Part shown: positions 55,560-64,000 of the stretch, piece after piece
Layout of the letters: each line of letters begins with the position of its first letter
How positions within the stretch are numbered: the first letter of the stretch is position 1
Assembly (NCBI RefSeq): GCF_005863245.1
Contig: NZ_VBUT01000001.1
Span: 659,582 to 723,581 of the forward strand
DNA length: 64,000 bases
Direction: 5' to 3'
From: Nocardia cyriacigeorgica
GTDB lineage: Bacteria; Actinomycetota; Actinomycetes; Mycobacteriales; Mycobacteriaceae
Translations under genes and position numbers: made by a program
The notes under the pieces: model-generated
Told to the model about the DNA's origin: nothing
The model's database searches: none
The model's input: the letters and a program-made list of their open reading frames with translations, nothing else

Positions 55560-56597
55560 TCAGGCGGTGACTGGCGTCTGTTCCCGCTGGAGTTCCAGCG
55601 CAATGTCGATGAGCTGGTCTTCCTGTCCGCCGACGAGCTTGCGCTTGCCTGCGCGGACGAGCATTTCGGCGGCCGAGACTCCGTAGCGTTCGGCCTGGCG
55701 TTCGGCGTGGCGCAGGAAGCTGGAGTACACGCCCGCGTAGCCCATCATCAGGGACTGGCGGTCGAGCAGGCATTCGGCGGGCATGGCCGGGCGGACGACG
55801 TCTTCGGCGGCGTCGGCGATGGCGAAGAAGTCGATGCCGGTCTTGATGTCGAGCTTGTCGCAGACGCCGACCAACGCCTCCACCGGAGTGTTGCCCGCGC
55901 CCGCGCCGAAGCGGCGGGCGCTGCCGTCGATCTGGGTGGCGCCGGCGCGGATGGCGTAGATCGAGTTCGCGACGGCGAGGTCGAGATTCTCGTGGCCGTG
56001 GAAGCCGACCTGGGCGTCGTTGCCCAGTTCGGCGACCAGCGCGGAGACCCGGTCGGCGACCTGCTCGAGCACGAGCGCGCCGGCCGAATCCACCACGTAC
56101 ACGCACTGGCAGCCGGCGTCGGCCATGATCCTGGCCTGCTTGGCCAGCGCCTCCGGCGGCTGGGTGTGCGACATCATCAGGAAGCCGACGGTTTCCAGCC
56201 CGAGGTCGCGGGCGAGCCCGAAGTGCTGGATGGAGACGTCGGCCTCGGTGCAGTGGGTGGCGATGCGGCAGATGCTGGCGCCGTTGTCCTGGGAGATCTT
56301 GATGTCTTCCTTGACGCCGACGCCGGGCAGCATGAGCACCGCGATCTTGGCCTGCTTCGCGGTCTCGGCCGCGATGGTGATCAGTTCCTGCTCAGGGGTT
56401 TTGGAGAACCCGTAGTTGAACGAGGAGCCGCCGAGGCCGTCACCGTGGGTGACCTCGATGACCGGCACACCGGCGCCGTCGAGCGCGGTGACGATGTCGC
56501 GCACTTCGGTGGCGGTGAACTGGTGGCGCTTGTGGTGGGACCCGTCACGCAGCGAGGTGTCGGTGACGCGAATATCGAGTTCAGCTGAAAAAGCCAT
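55560..56597 (-). CDS. hsaF: 4-hydroxy-2-oxovalerate/2-oxohexanoate aldolase HsaF
   Basis: 345 residues, DRE-TIM metallolyase, orthologue of Rv3534c, which splits 4-hydroxy-2-oxohexanoate into pyruvate and propanal. Markers: [16 protein letters not shown] near the N-terminus and [15 protein letters not shown] with the metal-binding HxH. It channels the aldehyde to HsaG, encoded 12 bp upstream. Last gene of the minus-strand operon starting at the FAD flavoprotein or at hsaE. Confidence 0.95.
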   Translation of the reverse strand: MAFSAELDIRVTDTSLRDGSHHKRHQFTATEVRDIVTALDGAGVPVIEVTHGDGLGGSSFNYGFSKTPEQELITIAAETAKQAKIAVLMLPGVGVKEDIKISQDNGASICRIATHCTEADVSIQHFGLARDLGLETVGFLMMSHTQPPEALAKQARIMADAGCQCVYVVDSAGALVLEQVADRVSALVAELGNDAQVGFHGHENLDLAVANSIYAIRAGATQIDGSARRFGAGAGNTPVEALVGVCDKLDIKTGIDFFAIADAAEDVVRPAMPAECLLDRQSLMMGYAGVYSSFLRHAERQAERYGVSAAEMLVRAGKRKLVGGQEDQLIDIALELQREQTPVTA

Positions 56598-56609
56598 GGG
56601 AAACGCTCC

Positions 56610-57518
56610 TTACACCCGTGCCGAGGCGATCTGCTTGGCCATGACCTCGCCGACCCTGGTGGCGGCGGCGGTCATGATGTCGAGGTTGCCCGCGTAGGGC
56701 GGCAGGAAATCGCCCGCGCCTTCGACCTCGACGAAGACCGAGACCTTCGCCATGCCGCCGGACACCACCGACGGCTCGTCGAACTGGGGCTCGTTGAGCA
56801 GCCGGTAGCCGGGGACGTACTGCTGGATGTCGGCGACCATCCGGTGGATGGAGTCGGCGATCGCGTCGGTGTCGGCGTCGTCGGGGATGGCGCAGAAAAT
56901 GGTGTCGCGCATGATCATCGGCGGCTCGGCCGGGTTCAGGATGATGATGGCCTTACCGCGCTGCGCACCGCCGATGGTCTCCACGCCACGGCTGGTGGTC
57001 TTGGTGAATTCGTCGATATTGGCGCGGGTACCGGGACCGGCGCTCACCGACGATACCGACGCGACGATTTCGGCGTAGGGCACCGGAACCACGCGCGAGA
57101 CGGCCGCGACGATCGGGATGGTGGCCTGACCACCGCAGGTGATCATGTTGACGTTCGGCGCGTCGATATTGGCCCCGAGGTTCACCGGCGGCACCACGGC
57201 GGGCCCGACGGCGGCGGGGGTGAGGTCGACGGCGCGAATCCCCTTCTCCGCGTACTTCGGCGCGGCCTCGCGGTGCACGTACGCCGAGGTGGCCTCGAAC
57301 ACCATGTCGGGCAGTTCGGACTGGCCGAGCAGCCAGTCCACACCCTCGTGCGAGGTTTCCAGGCCGAGCCCGCGAGCGCGCTTCAAGCCTTCGCTGTCGG
57401 GATCGATGCCGATCATCCAGCGCGGCTCGATGTGCTCGGAGCGGAGCAGTTTGTACAGCAGATCGGTGCTGATGTTGCCGGACCCGACGATCGCGGCGGT
57501 GACGGTCCCTTCGGACAC
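56610..57518 (-). CDS. hsaG: Acylating aldehyde dehydrogenase HsaG
   Basis: 302 residues, orthologue of Rv3535c, oxidising propanal to propionyl-CoA with NAD+. Nucleotide motif [12 protein letters not shown] (near 9-20), nucleophilic Cys in [14 protein letters not shown], and [16 protein letters not shown]. Start GTG 57518 with AGGAGG just upstream; codons further up belong to hsaE. Forms the known aldolase-dehydrogenase complex with HsaF. Confidence 0.95.
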   Translation of the reverse strand: MSEGTVTAAIVGSGNISTDLLYKLLRSEHIEPRWMIGIDPDSEGLKRARGLGLETSHEGVDWLLGQSELPDMVFEATSAYVHREAAPKYAEKGIRAVDLTPAAVGPAVVPPVNLGANIDAPNVNMITCGGQATIPIVAAVSRVVPVPYAEIVASVSSVSAGPGTRANIDEFTKTTSRGVETIGGAQRGKAIIILNPAEPPMIMRDTIFCAIPDDADTDAIADSIHRMVADIQQYVPGYRLLNEPQFDEPSVVSGGMAKVSVFVEVEGAGDFLPPYAGNLDIMTAAATRVGEVMAKQIASARV

Positions 57519-57528
57519 GACGTACCTC

Positions 57529-58314
57529 CTACGTGAATTGCAAACGGACAGAACCGAGTCCGGCGAACTCGGCATGGAAAGCATCTCCGGGACGCGCGTC
57601 GATGGCGCGCGTGCAGGAACCGGGCAGGACCACATCGCCCGCCTTCAACCGGACCCCGAAGCTCGCGACCTTGCGGGCCAGCCACGCCACCGCGATGACC
57701 GGATCGCCGAGTACCGCGTCGCTGCGGCCTTCGGCGACGACCTCGCCGTTGCGGGTGAGCACCGCGTCGATCGACTTGATGTCGATGTCCTTGGGCGCGA
57801 CCCGCTCCTTGCCGAGCACGAAGCCGGCCGAGGAGGCATTGTCGGAGATGGTGTCGGCCAGGCCGATGTTCCAGTCCTTGATCCGCGAGTCGATCAGCTC
57901 GATGGACGGCGCGAAGGCGACGGTGGCGGCGAGCACGTCCTCTTCGGTGCAGTCCGCGCCGGGCAGGTCGGCGCCGAGGATGAACCCGACCTCCACCTCC
58001 ACCCGCGGGAACAGGTAGCGATCGGCCTCGACCGGAACGTCTTCGTAGACTTCCATTTCCGCGAGCAGATGCCCGTAGTCGGGTTCGTCGACGCCCATCA
58101 TCTGCTGCATCGCCTTCGACGACAGGCCCACCTTGTGGCCGACCACCCGCGCGCCGGAGTCGAGCCTGCGCCGGATATTGATCAGCTGGATCTCGTAGGC
58201 GTCGACGACGTCGATATCGGGATGCCGCGCGACCAGCGGGTCGATGGCGACCCGGTCGCGTTCGGCGCGCTCGAGTTCGTCGGCCAGTTCGGTTCGTACC
58301 GCATCGGACAGCAC
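57529..58314 (-). CDS. hsaE: 2-hydroxyhexa-2,4-dienoate hydratase HsaE
   Basis: 261 residues, FAH/hydratase family, orthologue of Rv3536c. [36 protein letters not shown] and [10 protein letters not shown] carry the metal-binding acidic residues of this family. GTG 58314 ([14 protein letters not shown]) matches the usual N-terminus and length; the longer frame to 58335 is not needed. 10 bp before hsaG. Confidence 0.94.
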   Translation of the reverse strand: MLSDAVRTELADELERAERDRVAIDPLVARHPDIDVVDAYEIQLINIRRRLDSGARVVGHKVGLSSKAMQQMMGVDEPDYGHLLAEMEVYEDVPVEADRYLFPRVEVEVGFILGADLPGADCTEEDVLAATVAFAPSIELIDSRIKDWNIGLADTISDNASSAGFVLGKERVAPKDIDIKSIDAVLTRNGEVVAEGRSDAVLGDPVIAVAWLARKVASFGVRLKAGDVVLPGSCTRAIDARPGDAFHAEFAGLGSVRLQFT

Positions 58315-58330
58315 GTCAGTGTTCCTTTCT

Positions 58331-58414
58331 CTCATGAGCGGGGCTCTGCACCGTGCCGCCTCGCCGACCGCACATGAGGGATTCGTATGTCTCAGAAGCG
58401 TTTCCGCTCATGAG
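58331..58414. repeat. 11-bp inverted repeat between the FAD gene and hsaE
   Basis: CTCATGAGCGG (58331-58341) and CCGCTCATGAG (58404-58414) flank the 93-bp gap, the second copy covering the end of the flavoprotein gene. It could fold into a processing or attenuation stem between the two cistrons. Confidence 0.45.
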
Positions 58415-60039
58415 TGGTTCCTTTCCGCTGTCGCCGTATCACGCTGTGCCGTGCGCACTCCCGCCGCCGACCGTCCCGCACGGCGGCCGGAGAACACGCA
58501 ATCGGCCAGCGACAGCCCGCTGACGTAGGAGTCCGAGCAGATGCCGACGGCGGTGCGGCCGGCCGCGTACAGGCCGGGGATATCGGTGCCGTCGGTGGAG
58601 CGCACCGCGCCGGTGTCCTCGTCGACGACCACACCGCCGACGGTGAACATCGGGCAGGGGTTGATCACGCTCGGCCGGATGGAGACGTTGAGCAGCCAGA
58701 ACGGTCCGGTGCGCAGCGGGGTTGTGTACTCGGCCGGTTTGCCGACCGGGTCGGGGGCGCCGGCGTCGATCGCGGAGTTGTAGGCGTCGACGGTGGCGCG
58801 CAGTCCGGCGGGGTCGATGCCCGCCTTGGCCGCGACCTGTTCTATGGTGGCGCCGCGTTTGGCGCTGCGCCGCAGCGGTTCGAACTGGGCGCGCTGGAAC
58901 CAAGTGCCCTGGGCGCCGATCTGGCGGATCGCGGTGCGCATCAGCGGTTCGTCGGCGAGCAGCCAGCCGATGCCGCCGTGCTCGTTGACCAGCTTGTTGC
59001 CGACGGCGGCGCCGTAGCGGGTTTCGTCGATGACGCGGCGCCCCTGCCCGTCGACCAGGATGGCGCCGGTGAACGCGCTCGGCGGCAGCAGGAACCGCCA
59101 GGCCGAGACGTTGCCCATCCGGTCGGTGGCGGCGCCGACGCGCTGGGCCAGCTTGATGCCGCTGCCGTCGTCGGCGCTGCTGCCCAGCGCCATCCCGCCG
59201 GTGTAGGCGGGGGCGTGCTCGGCCACCATCTGGCGGTTGGCGATGAAACCGCCCGCGCTGACAATCACGCCACGCCTGGCCAGCACCCGGATGGTGGTCT
59301 GGTAGCGCTCGTCCATCTTGGCCAGGCGCTTGTCCAGCGCGTGGCGCAGCGGCGGGTAGTAGATGCCGGGCTTGGCGGCCAGTTTCGCCATCCGGGCGTA
59401 GCGGTCGCGGACGCGGCCGGGCGCCTCGCGCAGGGTCCGGCATTCGACGCCGATGACGGCGCCGGTGTCGTCGGTGATCAGCTCGGTGGCCTGCGTCAGC
59501 GTTTCGACCCGGACTCCCGCTTTCGATGCGGCGGTCGCCAGCGGCTCGGACAGTTTCTTGCCGGACACCCCGCGTCCGTGCACCCGATGCCCGCGTTGAG
59601 CTGCGGGGATGTCGGCGAAGGCGCCGGAGATCTCGCTGCCGGAGTAGTAGAGGTAGTAGTCGTCGTTCGGGTAGGAGGTCTTGTACGGGCACAGCGAGGC
59701 CTCGAACGGGACGCCGTGGCCCTTCAGCCAGTCGATCATGGCGGGGCTTTCGTCGACGAAACGCCGCAGCGTCTCCGGGCGCACCGCATCGCCGACCTCG
59801 CGTTCGAGGTAGGCAAGCATCGCCTCGGGGGTATCGCGCACACCGGCTTCACGCTGCACGGAGGTACCGCCTCCGGCGTAGATGATCCCGCCCGACAGCG
59901 CCGTGGCGCCGCCGCCGGTGAATCGTTCCAGCACCAGCACCTGCGCCCCGTCGGCCGCGGCTTCCAGTGCCGCGCAGGCCCCCGCAGCCCCGAAACCGAT
60001 GACGACGACGTCGGCGGTCAGGTCCCAATCGAGGCTCAT
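58408..60039 (-). CDS. FAD-binding flavoprotein of the KstD/fumarate-reductase family
   Basis: 543 residues. FAD dinucleotide motif VVVIGFGAAGACAALEAAAD (11-30) with E38; GGATALSGGIIYAGGG follows, as in flavocytochrome c/fumarate reductase and KstD families. The C-terminal half has GVIVSAGGFIANRQMVAEHA and VGICSDSYVSGLSLADCVFS. It is not a KstD orthologue: the KstD tyrosine motif GHTYxGPG is absent. It is divergent from kstD, has its own KstR-type box (60085-60098) and lies 93 bp upstream of hsaE, so it is probably KstR-regulated. Probably a steroid dehydrogenase or reductase; substrate unknown. Confidence 0.85.
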   Translation of the reverse strand: MSLDWDLTADVVVIGFGAAGACAALEAAADGAQVLVLERFTGGGATALSGGIIYAGGGTSVQREAGVRDTPEAMLAYLEREVGDAVRPETLRRFVDESPAMIDWLKGHGVPFEASLCPYKTSYPNDDYYLYYSGSEISGAFADIPAAQRGHRVHGRGVSGKKLSEPLATAASKAGVRVETLTQATELITDDTGAVIGVECRTLREAPGRVRDRYARMAKLAAKPGIYYPPLRHALDKRLAKMDERYQTTIRVLARRGVIVSAGGFIANRQMVAEHAPAYTGGMALGSSADDGSGIKLAQRVGAATDRMGNVSAWRFLLPPSAFTGAILVDGQGRRVIDETRYGAAVGNKLVNEHGGIGWLLADEPLMRTAIRQIGAQGTWFQRAQFEPLRRSAKRGATIEQVAAKAGIDPAGLRATVDAYNSAIDAGAPDPVGKPAEYTTPLRTGPFWLLNVSIRPSVINPCPMFTVGGVVVDEDTGAVRSTDGTDIPGLYAAGRTAVGICSDSYVSGLSLADCVFSGRRAGRSAAGVRTAQRDTATAERNHS

Positions 60040-60084
60040 GTACTCCACTCCGGTTCGGCTCCACATCGGAACTCGCCACCAAAC

Positions 60085-60098
60085 TGGAACGAGTTTCC
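60085..60098. promoter_or_regulatory. KstR-type operator, flavoprotein/hsaEGF side
   Basis: TGGAACGAGTTTCC, one mismatch (last base), 45 bp upstream of the flavoprotein start. Confidence 0.7.
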
Positions 60099-60175
60099 TT
60101 GACGATAAGACTGCTGCGTTTACCCCTGATTAGCAAGGTATACGCACCAACCAATGGATTAACAACCGAAGATTC

Positions 60176-60189
60176 TATAACGTGTTCTA
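60176..60189. promoter_or_regulatory. KstR operator overlapping the kstD start region
   Basis: TATAACGTGTTCTA, an exact match to TnnAACnnGTTnnA; its last base is one nucleotide before the kstD ATG. Confidence 0.85.
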
Positions 60190-60190
60190 C

Positions 60191-61891
60191 ATGACTGATC
60201 GGGAATACGATGTGGTGGTGGTCGGTAGTGGCGCCGCCGGAATGACCGCCGCCCTCACGGCCGCCCACCACGGGCTCAGCGTGGTGGTCCTGGAAAAGGC
60301 CGCACACTACGGTGGATCCACCGCTCGCTCCGGTGGTGGAGTGTGGGTTCCCGGAAACAAGGCGCTGCTGGCCTCGGGCCGGCCGGACGATCGCGAGCAG
60401 GCGCGCAAGTACCTGCACAGCATCATCGGCGACGTGGTGCCGAAGGAGCGGATCGACACCTACATCGACCGCGGGGCGGAAGCGCTGGACTTCGTGCTCG
60501 ATCACACGCCGCTGAAGCTGAAGTGGGTGCCCGGCTACTCCGACTACTACCCCGAGGCGCCCGGCGGCAAAGGCGAGGGACGCTCGTGCGAACCCAAGCC
60601 GTTCGACGCGATGGTCCTCGGCGAGGAGCGGTTCAACCTCGAACCGCCGTACGCCAAGGCGCCGCTCAACGTCGCCGTCATGCAGGAAGACTTCGTGCGG
60701 CTGAACCTGATCAAGCGCCACCCCAAGGGCATGATGCGCGCAATGCGCGTCGGCGCGCGCACCTACTGGGCCAAGTTCACCCGCAAGCATCTGCTGGTCA
60801 TGGGCCAGGCGATCATGGCGGCCATGCGCAAGGGGCTCATGGACGCGAACGTTCCCCTGCTGCTGAACACCCCGATGACCAAGCTCGTGGTGACCGACGG
60901 CGTCGTCACCGGCGTCGAGGCCCTCCAGGACGGCAAGCCGGTCACCTTCACCGCGCGCCACGGCGTCGTCCTCGGCAGCGGCGGTTTCGAGCACAACGCC
61001 GAGATGCGCACCAAGTACCAGCGCCAGCCCATCACCACCGAGTGGACCACGGGTGCGGCGGCCAACACCGGTGACGGCATCGTCGCGGGTATGGACGCGG
61101 GCGCGGCGATCGGATTCATGGAGGACGCCTGGTGGGGTCCGACGGTCTTCAAGGGCGGTAAGCCGTGGTTCGCACTGGCCGAGCGCAATCTGCCCGGCAG
61201 CATCATGGTGAACGCCGACGGTAAGCGATTCGGTAATGAGTCCGCTCCTTACGTCGAGGCTGTGCACACCATGTACGGCGGCGAATACGGTCAGGGTGAG
61301 GGTCCGGGCGAGAACATCCCCGCCTGGCTGGTGTTCGACCAGCGTTATCGGAACCGCTACATCTTCGCCGGGTTGCAGCCCGGCCAGCGGTTCCCGTCCC
61401 GCTGGATGGAAAACGATTTCATCGTCAAGGCCGACACCATCGAGGAGCTGGCCCAGAAGCTCGGTGTGCCCGCCGACAACCTGACCGCCACCGTCGAGCG
61501 GTTCAACAGCTTCGCCGACACCGGCAAGGACGAGGACTTCGGCCGTGGCGACAGCCACTACGACCGCTACTACGGCGACCCGACCGTCAAACCGAACCCG
61601 TGCCTCGCCGCGCTGGTCCAGGGCCCGTTCTACGCAGCCAAGATCGTGCCGGGCGACCTCGGCACCAAGGGTGGTCTGGTGGCCGATACGGCCGGACGGG
61701 TGCTGCGCGAAGACGGCACGCCGATCGAAGGGCTGTACGCCTCCGGCAACTGCTCGACGCCGGTCATGGGCCACACCTACGCCGGACCGGGCGCGACCAT
61801 CGGGCCCGCGATCACCTTCGGGTACCTGGCGGTGCTGGATATCGCGGAGAAGAAGAAGGCGGAGTCGGCGCAGGCGTCGGCCGAGGCGTAA
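60191..61891 (+). CDS. kstD: 3-ketosteroid delta1-dehydrogenase KstD
   Basis: 566 residues, orthologue of Rv3537. It introduces the 1,2-double bond in ring A of 3-ketosteroids. FAD motif VVVVGSGAAGMTAALTAAHH (8-27), GGSTARSGGGVWVPGN (41-56), and the catalytic residues: Y119 (GYSDYY), Y354 (SAPYVEA), Y530 and G534 in GHTYAGPG. ATG 60191 begins one base after the KstR box, so the transcript may be leaderless or the real promoter lies upstream. hsd4B follows. Confidence 0.95.
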   Translation: MTDREYDVVVVGSGAAGMTAALTAAHHGLSVVVLEKAAHYGGSTARSGGGVWVPGNKALLASGRPDDREQARKYLHSIIGDVVPKERIDTYIDRGAEALDFVLDHTPLKLKWVPGYSDYYPEAPGGKGEGRSCEPKPFDAMVLGEERFNLEPPYAKAPLNVAVMQEDFVRLNLIKRHPKGMMRAMRVGARTYWAKFTRKHLLVMGQAIMAAMRKGLMDANVPLLLNTPMTKLVVTDGVVTGVEALQDGKPVTFTARHGVVLGSGGFEHNAEMRTKYQRQPITTEWTTGAAANTGDGIVAGMDAGAAIGFMEDAWWGPTVFKGGKPWFALAERNLPGSIMVNADGKRFGNESAPYVEAVHTMYGGEYGQGEGPGENIPAWLVFDQRYRNRYIFAGLQPGQRFPSRWMENDFIVKADTIEELAQKLGVPADNLTATVERFNSFADTGKDEDFGRGDSHYDRYYGDPTVKPNPCLAALVQGPFYAAKIVPGDLGTKGGLVADTAGRVLREDGTPIEGLYASGNCSTPVMGHTYAGPGATIGPAITFGYLAVLDIAEKKKAESAQASAEA

Positions 61892-62066
61892 TGATGCGGC
61901 GGGCCGGGTGCCGGATCAGTTGGGCTCGGCGCTCTGCCCGCGCACTGCGTTCGGCCGAGAGCGCGTCCCACGAAGCGGGCGATCCGGTGCCGCTGACCGC
62001 TCCCGCTCGGCAGGATGACGGAGACGTCGGCACCCATTTGTCCACAATCATGCACAAGGAGAACTG

Positions 62067-62930
62067 ATGCCCATCGACCCGAAGATCGCGCTCGGCGCCG
62101 AACTGCCGAGCCGGGAGTTCGCGTGGACGGCGTCCGACGTCCAGCTGTATCAGCTCGGCCTCGGCGCGGGCGCGCGCTGGACCGATCCCGCTGAACTGCG
62201 CTACCTCGACGACCGCACCCCGAAGGTGCTGCCGACGTTCGCGACCGTCGCGCCGACCCTGCACGAGACCGAGCCGCCGAAGGTCAGTTACCCCGGCATC
62301 GACATCGATCTGGCGAAGGTGGTGCACGGCCACCAGGAGATCGAGGTGCATCGGCCGATTCCCGCGTCGGGTAAGGCGACCGCCAGGGGTCGGATCACCG
62401 AGATCTGGGACAAGGGTTCGGCGGCGGTGGTGGTGCGCGAATACACCGTCATCGGTTCCGACGGCGCACCCCTGTGGACGGACCGATCGTCCATCTTCGC
62501 CAAGGGGGAGGGCGGTTTCGGCGGAGAACGCGGACCGAGCACCAAATCCGAATTGCCGGACCGCACACCCGATTTCGACGTCACCACGCCGACCCTCCCG
62601 CAGCAGGCCCTGCTCTACCGGATGCTCGGCGACCGCAACCCTCTGCACTCCGATCCCGAATTCGCCCGCGCCGCAGGGTTCCCCAACCCGATCCTGCACG
62701 GCCTGTGCACCTACGGCATCGTCTGCAAGACGGCGACCGACACCGTGCTGGACTCCGACGCCTCCCGCGTGACCGGTTTCCGGGCACGCTTCGCCGGCGT
62801 GCTGTACCCGGGCGAGACCATCCGCACCCGGATCTGGCGGGGTGACGGTGAGCTGATCATCGGGGCGAGCGTGGTGGAGCGTGATGATGCGCCCGTGCTG
62901 GCGGACGTTCGGTTGACGTACCAGGGCTGA
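62067..62930 (+). CDS. hsd4B: MaoC-type enoyl-CoA hydratase Hsd4B
   Basis: 287 residues, two hot-dog domains, orthologue of Rv3538. A MaoC-type 2-enoyl-CoA hydratase for sterol side-chain intermediates. The catalytic hydratase-2 motif is visible in the C-terminal domain (YRMLGDRNPLHSDPEFARAA, Asp and His) followed by GFPNPILHGLCTYGIV. It lies 175 bp after kstD with no operator in between, so it is probably read from the kstD promoter. Hairpin after it. Confidence 0.92.
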   Translation: MPIDPKIALGAELPSREFAWTASDVQLYQLGLGAGARWTDPAELRYLDDRTPKVLPTFATVAPTLHETEPPKVSYPGIDIDLAKVVHGHQEIEVHRPIPASGKATARGRITEIWDKGSAAVVVREYTVIGSDGAPLWTDRSSIFAKGEGGFGGERGPSTKSELPDRTPDFDVTTPTLPQQALLYRMLGDRNPLHSDPEFARAAGFPNPILHGLCTYGIVCKTATDTVLDSDASRVTGFRARFAGVLYPGETIRTRIWRGDGELIIGASVVERDDAPVLADVRLTYQG

Positions 62931-62943
62931 TCTTTTCGGATGG

Positions 62944-62976
62944 AGCCACCGGTGTCGTTCGCAGACGTCGGTGGCT
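62944..62976. terminator. Hairpin terminator after hsd4B
   Basis: 8-bp stem AGCCACCG/CGGTGGCT with a 17-nt loop followed by TTTCT, 13 bp after the hsd4B stop. Confidence 0.65.
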
Positions 62977-62991
62977 TTCTCGTTCGCGCGG

Positions 62992-63594
62992 CTAGTGATC
63001 GGTGCGAATCGAGAACAGGCTCGCTGTGTCGCAGGAGGTTCGGGTGCTCGGCGGGGTGGCGGCAAGAGCGGCCAGCGCTGGGTCGGATAGGTCCGGCCAG
63101 TCATCCGGGTCGGTAATTCGAGGGTCGTCGACCTGGGTGAGACCGCCGACGTCGAGCTCATGCCACATGTCGGTGTTCATCACTACCAAGGCGATCTGCA
63201 CGCCCGGGTCGGCATGCAGGCGCCAGGACATGGATGTGCGGTCGGTCAGCACCAAGACGAGCGGGTGTTGCGTCGCGTGCACATAGACCTCCGCCGCGCT
63301 GGGCGCGGATTCGTGGGTCCGGTTGATGCTGATCGCGTGCACGTCGGCGAATCGGTCCGGATGCTGGTTGGTTTCCTCCAACACGGTCGTCGCGCAATCG
63401 TGCACCACCACCGGATATCCGCCTGCGGGCAACGGTGGCTCGGGTTTCGGCGGCGGCAGTGACGACCAATCCGGTTCAGGCGGTTGGCACGCGCACGGCG
63501 CGGGTGCGGACAGGCATGCACTTGCGACGATCCCCACGAGCGCCGTGATCGCTATCGACAGTGCTCGTCGAGTCCTTTCCCCTGTGTGTGCCAT
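62992..63594 (-). CDS. Secreted hypothetical protein
   Basis: 200 residues from ATG 63594, preceded by GGGAGGA. The N-terminus (RRALSIAITALVGIVASACL) is a signal sequence ending in ASAC; the Cys could be lipidated, though the -3 position is Ala and not Leu. A Pro-rich linker follows (LPPPKPEPPLPAGG), then about 140 residues without a known domain. It is convergent with hsd4B across a hairpin; unrelated to sterol genes as far as can be seen. Confidence 0.7.
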   Translation of the reverse strand: MAHTGERTRRALSIAITALVGIVASACLSAPAPCACQPPEPDWSSLPPPKPEPPLPAGGYPVVVHDCATTVLEETNQHPDRFADVHAISINRTHESAPSAAEVYVHATQHPLVLVLTDRTSMSWRLHADPGVQIALVVMNTDMWHELDVGGLTQVDDPRITDPDDWPDLSDPALAALAATPPSTRTSCDTASLFSIRTDH

Positions 63595-63822
63595 CGGTTC
63601 CTCCCATCCCGTCGGCACTACCGAGGGTAGCCAGTGGTCGACGCCGAATCCAGGTCTGCGCGGCGTATCCGGAGGTAGGCACGACATTCCGGGATGACGC
63701 GCCGTGGGTGTGACTCCGTCATCCGAATTCGATCCACATCCGGCGGAACCGCGGCCCGGTTCATTGCGTCTAAGAGGGCGTAGGTATGTTCTTGCCGGCC
63801 GGGCGGAGTGGAGGGTTCTGGG

Positions 63823-64000
63823 GTGGGCATCGAGATTCCCGAGGCGTTGCAGTGGGCCGCGAAGTACGTCGTCGGGGCCGGTGACTGGCCCGAGGGCGAC
63901 GAGACCGCGATGCGGCGCATGGCCGATGCCTACACCACCGCCGCCACCACCCTCGACGACCTCGGCGACGACGCCCAACGCCAGGTCAACCAACTGCTGG
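63823..64000 (+). CDS. WXG100-like N-terminal region, gene continues beyond window
   Basis: 59 codons from GTG 63823 (MGIEIPEALQWAAKYVVGAG). The helical DETAMRRMADAYTTAATTLD segment resembles the WXG100-like N-terminal domain of large actinobacterial toxins or secreted effectors. The rest lies outside the window, so the effector domain is unknown. Its 228-bp upstream region shows no known operator. Confidence 0.6.
   Translation, partial: MGIEIPEALQWAAKYVVGAGDWPEGDETAMRRMADAYTTAATTLDDLGDDAQRQVNQLL

Noticed and set aside
59849..61774. 641-codon minus-strand frame opposite kstD
   Set aside because: Antisense to kstD, whose catalytic residues are all visible; His/Arg/Val-rich shadow peptide.

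Overview
High-GC actinobacterial chromosome segment that is almost wholly a sterol (cholesterol/phytosterol) catabolic locus. The protein set matches the Mycobacterium tuberculosis Rv3502c-Rv3570c region gene for gene, but the blocks are shuffled and interspersed with other genes. Protein families, the absence of PE/PPE genes and the kind of small hypothetical genes point to Nocardia or a close relative (Nocardiaceae); this genus call is inference.

Layout. 1-6183: hsd4A (cut by the window edge), fdxD, fadE26-fadE27, then fadD19 and echA19 (side-chain activation and first beta-oxidation cycle). 6267-7894: a VOC protein and an ECF sigma factor. 7901-14629: a degenerate acyl-CoA synthetase, an F420-type oxidoreductase, and the DUF35-ltp4-ltp3-LLM-KSI-like operon (implicated in C24-branched side chains). 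14693-17315: cyp125 divergent from fadA5. 17678-21166: EspR-like regulator plus an operon of a secreted repeat protein, an ImmA/IrrE peptidase and a polytopic membrane protein. 21722-27064: the C/D-ring block (two SDRs, divergent echA20-ipdA-ipdB-ipdC). 27135-33054: unrelated accessory genes, including a broken Gfo/Idh oxidoreductase and two DszA/NtaA-type monooxygenases. 33297-44168: fadA6-kstR2, a hypothetical gene, ipdF-fadE30, and divergent fadD3-crotonase-fadE31-fadE32-fadE33 (HIP side-chain and ring degradation). 44490-47057: MarR-MFS pair and a DUF427 protein. 47201-52493: kshA with a coupled small gene, divergent from hsaADCB (ring A/B opening). 52612-55450: two toxin-antitoxin type modules around a DUF1460 secreted protein. 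55560-62930: hsaF-hsaG-hsaE and an extra FAD flavoprotein, divergent from kstD-hsd4B. 62992-64000: a secreted protein and the start of a WXG100-like protein.

Regulation is readable directly. Eleven sites match TnnAACnnGTTnnA (the KstR operator) with 0 or 1 mismatch, and all lie in front of side-chain or ring A/B genes. Three near-palindromes built on CCAAGCAnnTGCTTGG (compatible with the KstR2 motif AnCAAGnnCTTGnT) lie only in front of ring C/D/HIP genes and of kstR2 itself. KstR is not encoded in the window; KstR2 is. Together the genes cover side-chain removal (CYP125, FadD19, FadE26/27, EchA19, Hsd4A/B, FadA5, Ltp3/4), ring opening (KstD, KshA, HsaA-D), meta-cleavage product use (HsaE-G) and HIP/ring C-D breakdown (FadD3, FadE30-33, IpdA-C, IpdF, EchA20, FadA6).

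The most interesting unexplained items are a crotonase in the fadD3 operon that lacks both catalytic glutamates, a KstR-box flavoprotein beside kstD, an acyl-CoA synthetase that has lost its ATP-binding loop but keeps a perfect KstR box, a three-gene toxin-antitoxin-like module with a 10-bp-arm operator, and the secreted repeat protein/ImmA-IrrE/membrane protein operon next to an EspR homologue. No rRNA, tRNA, CRISPR array or insertion sequence was seen.
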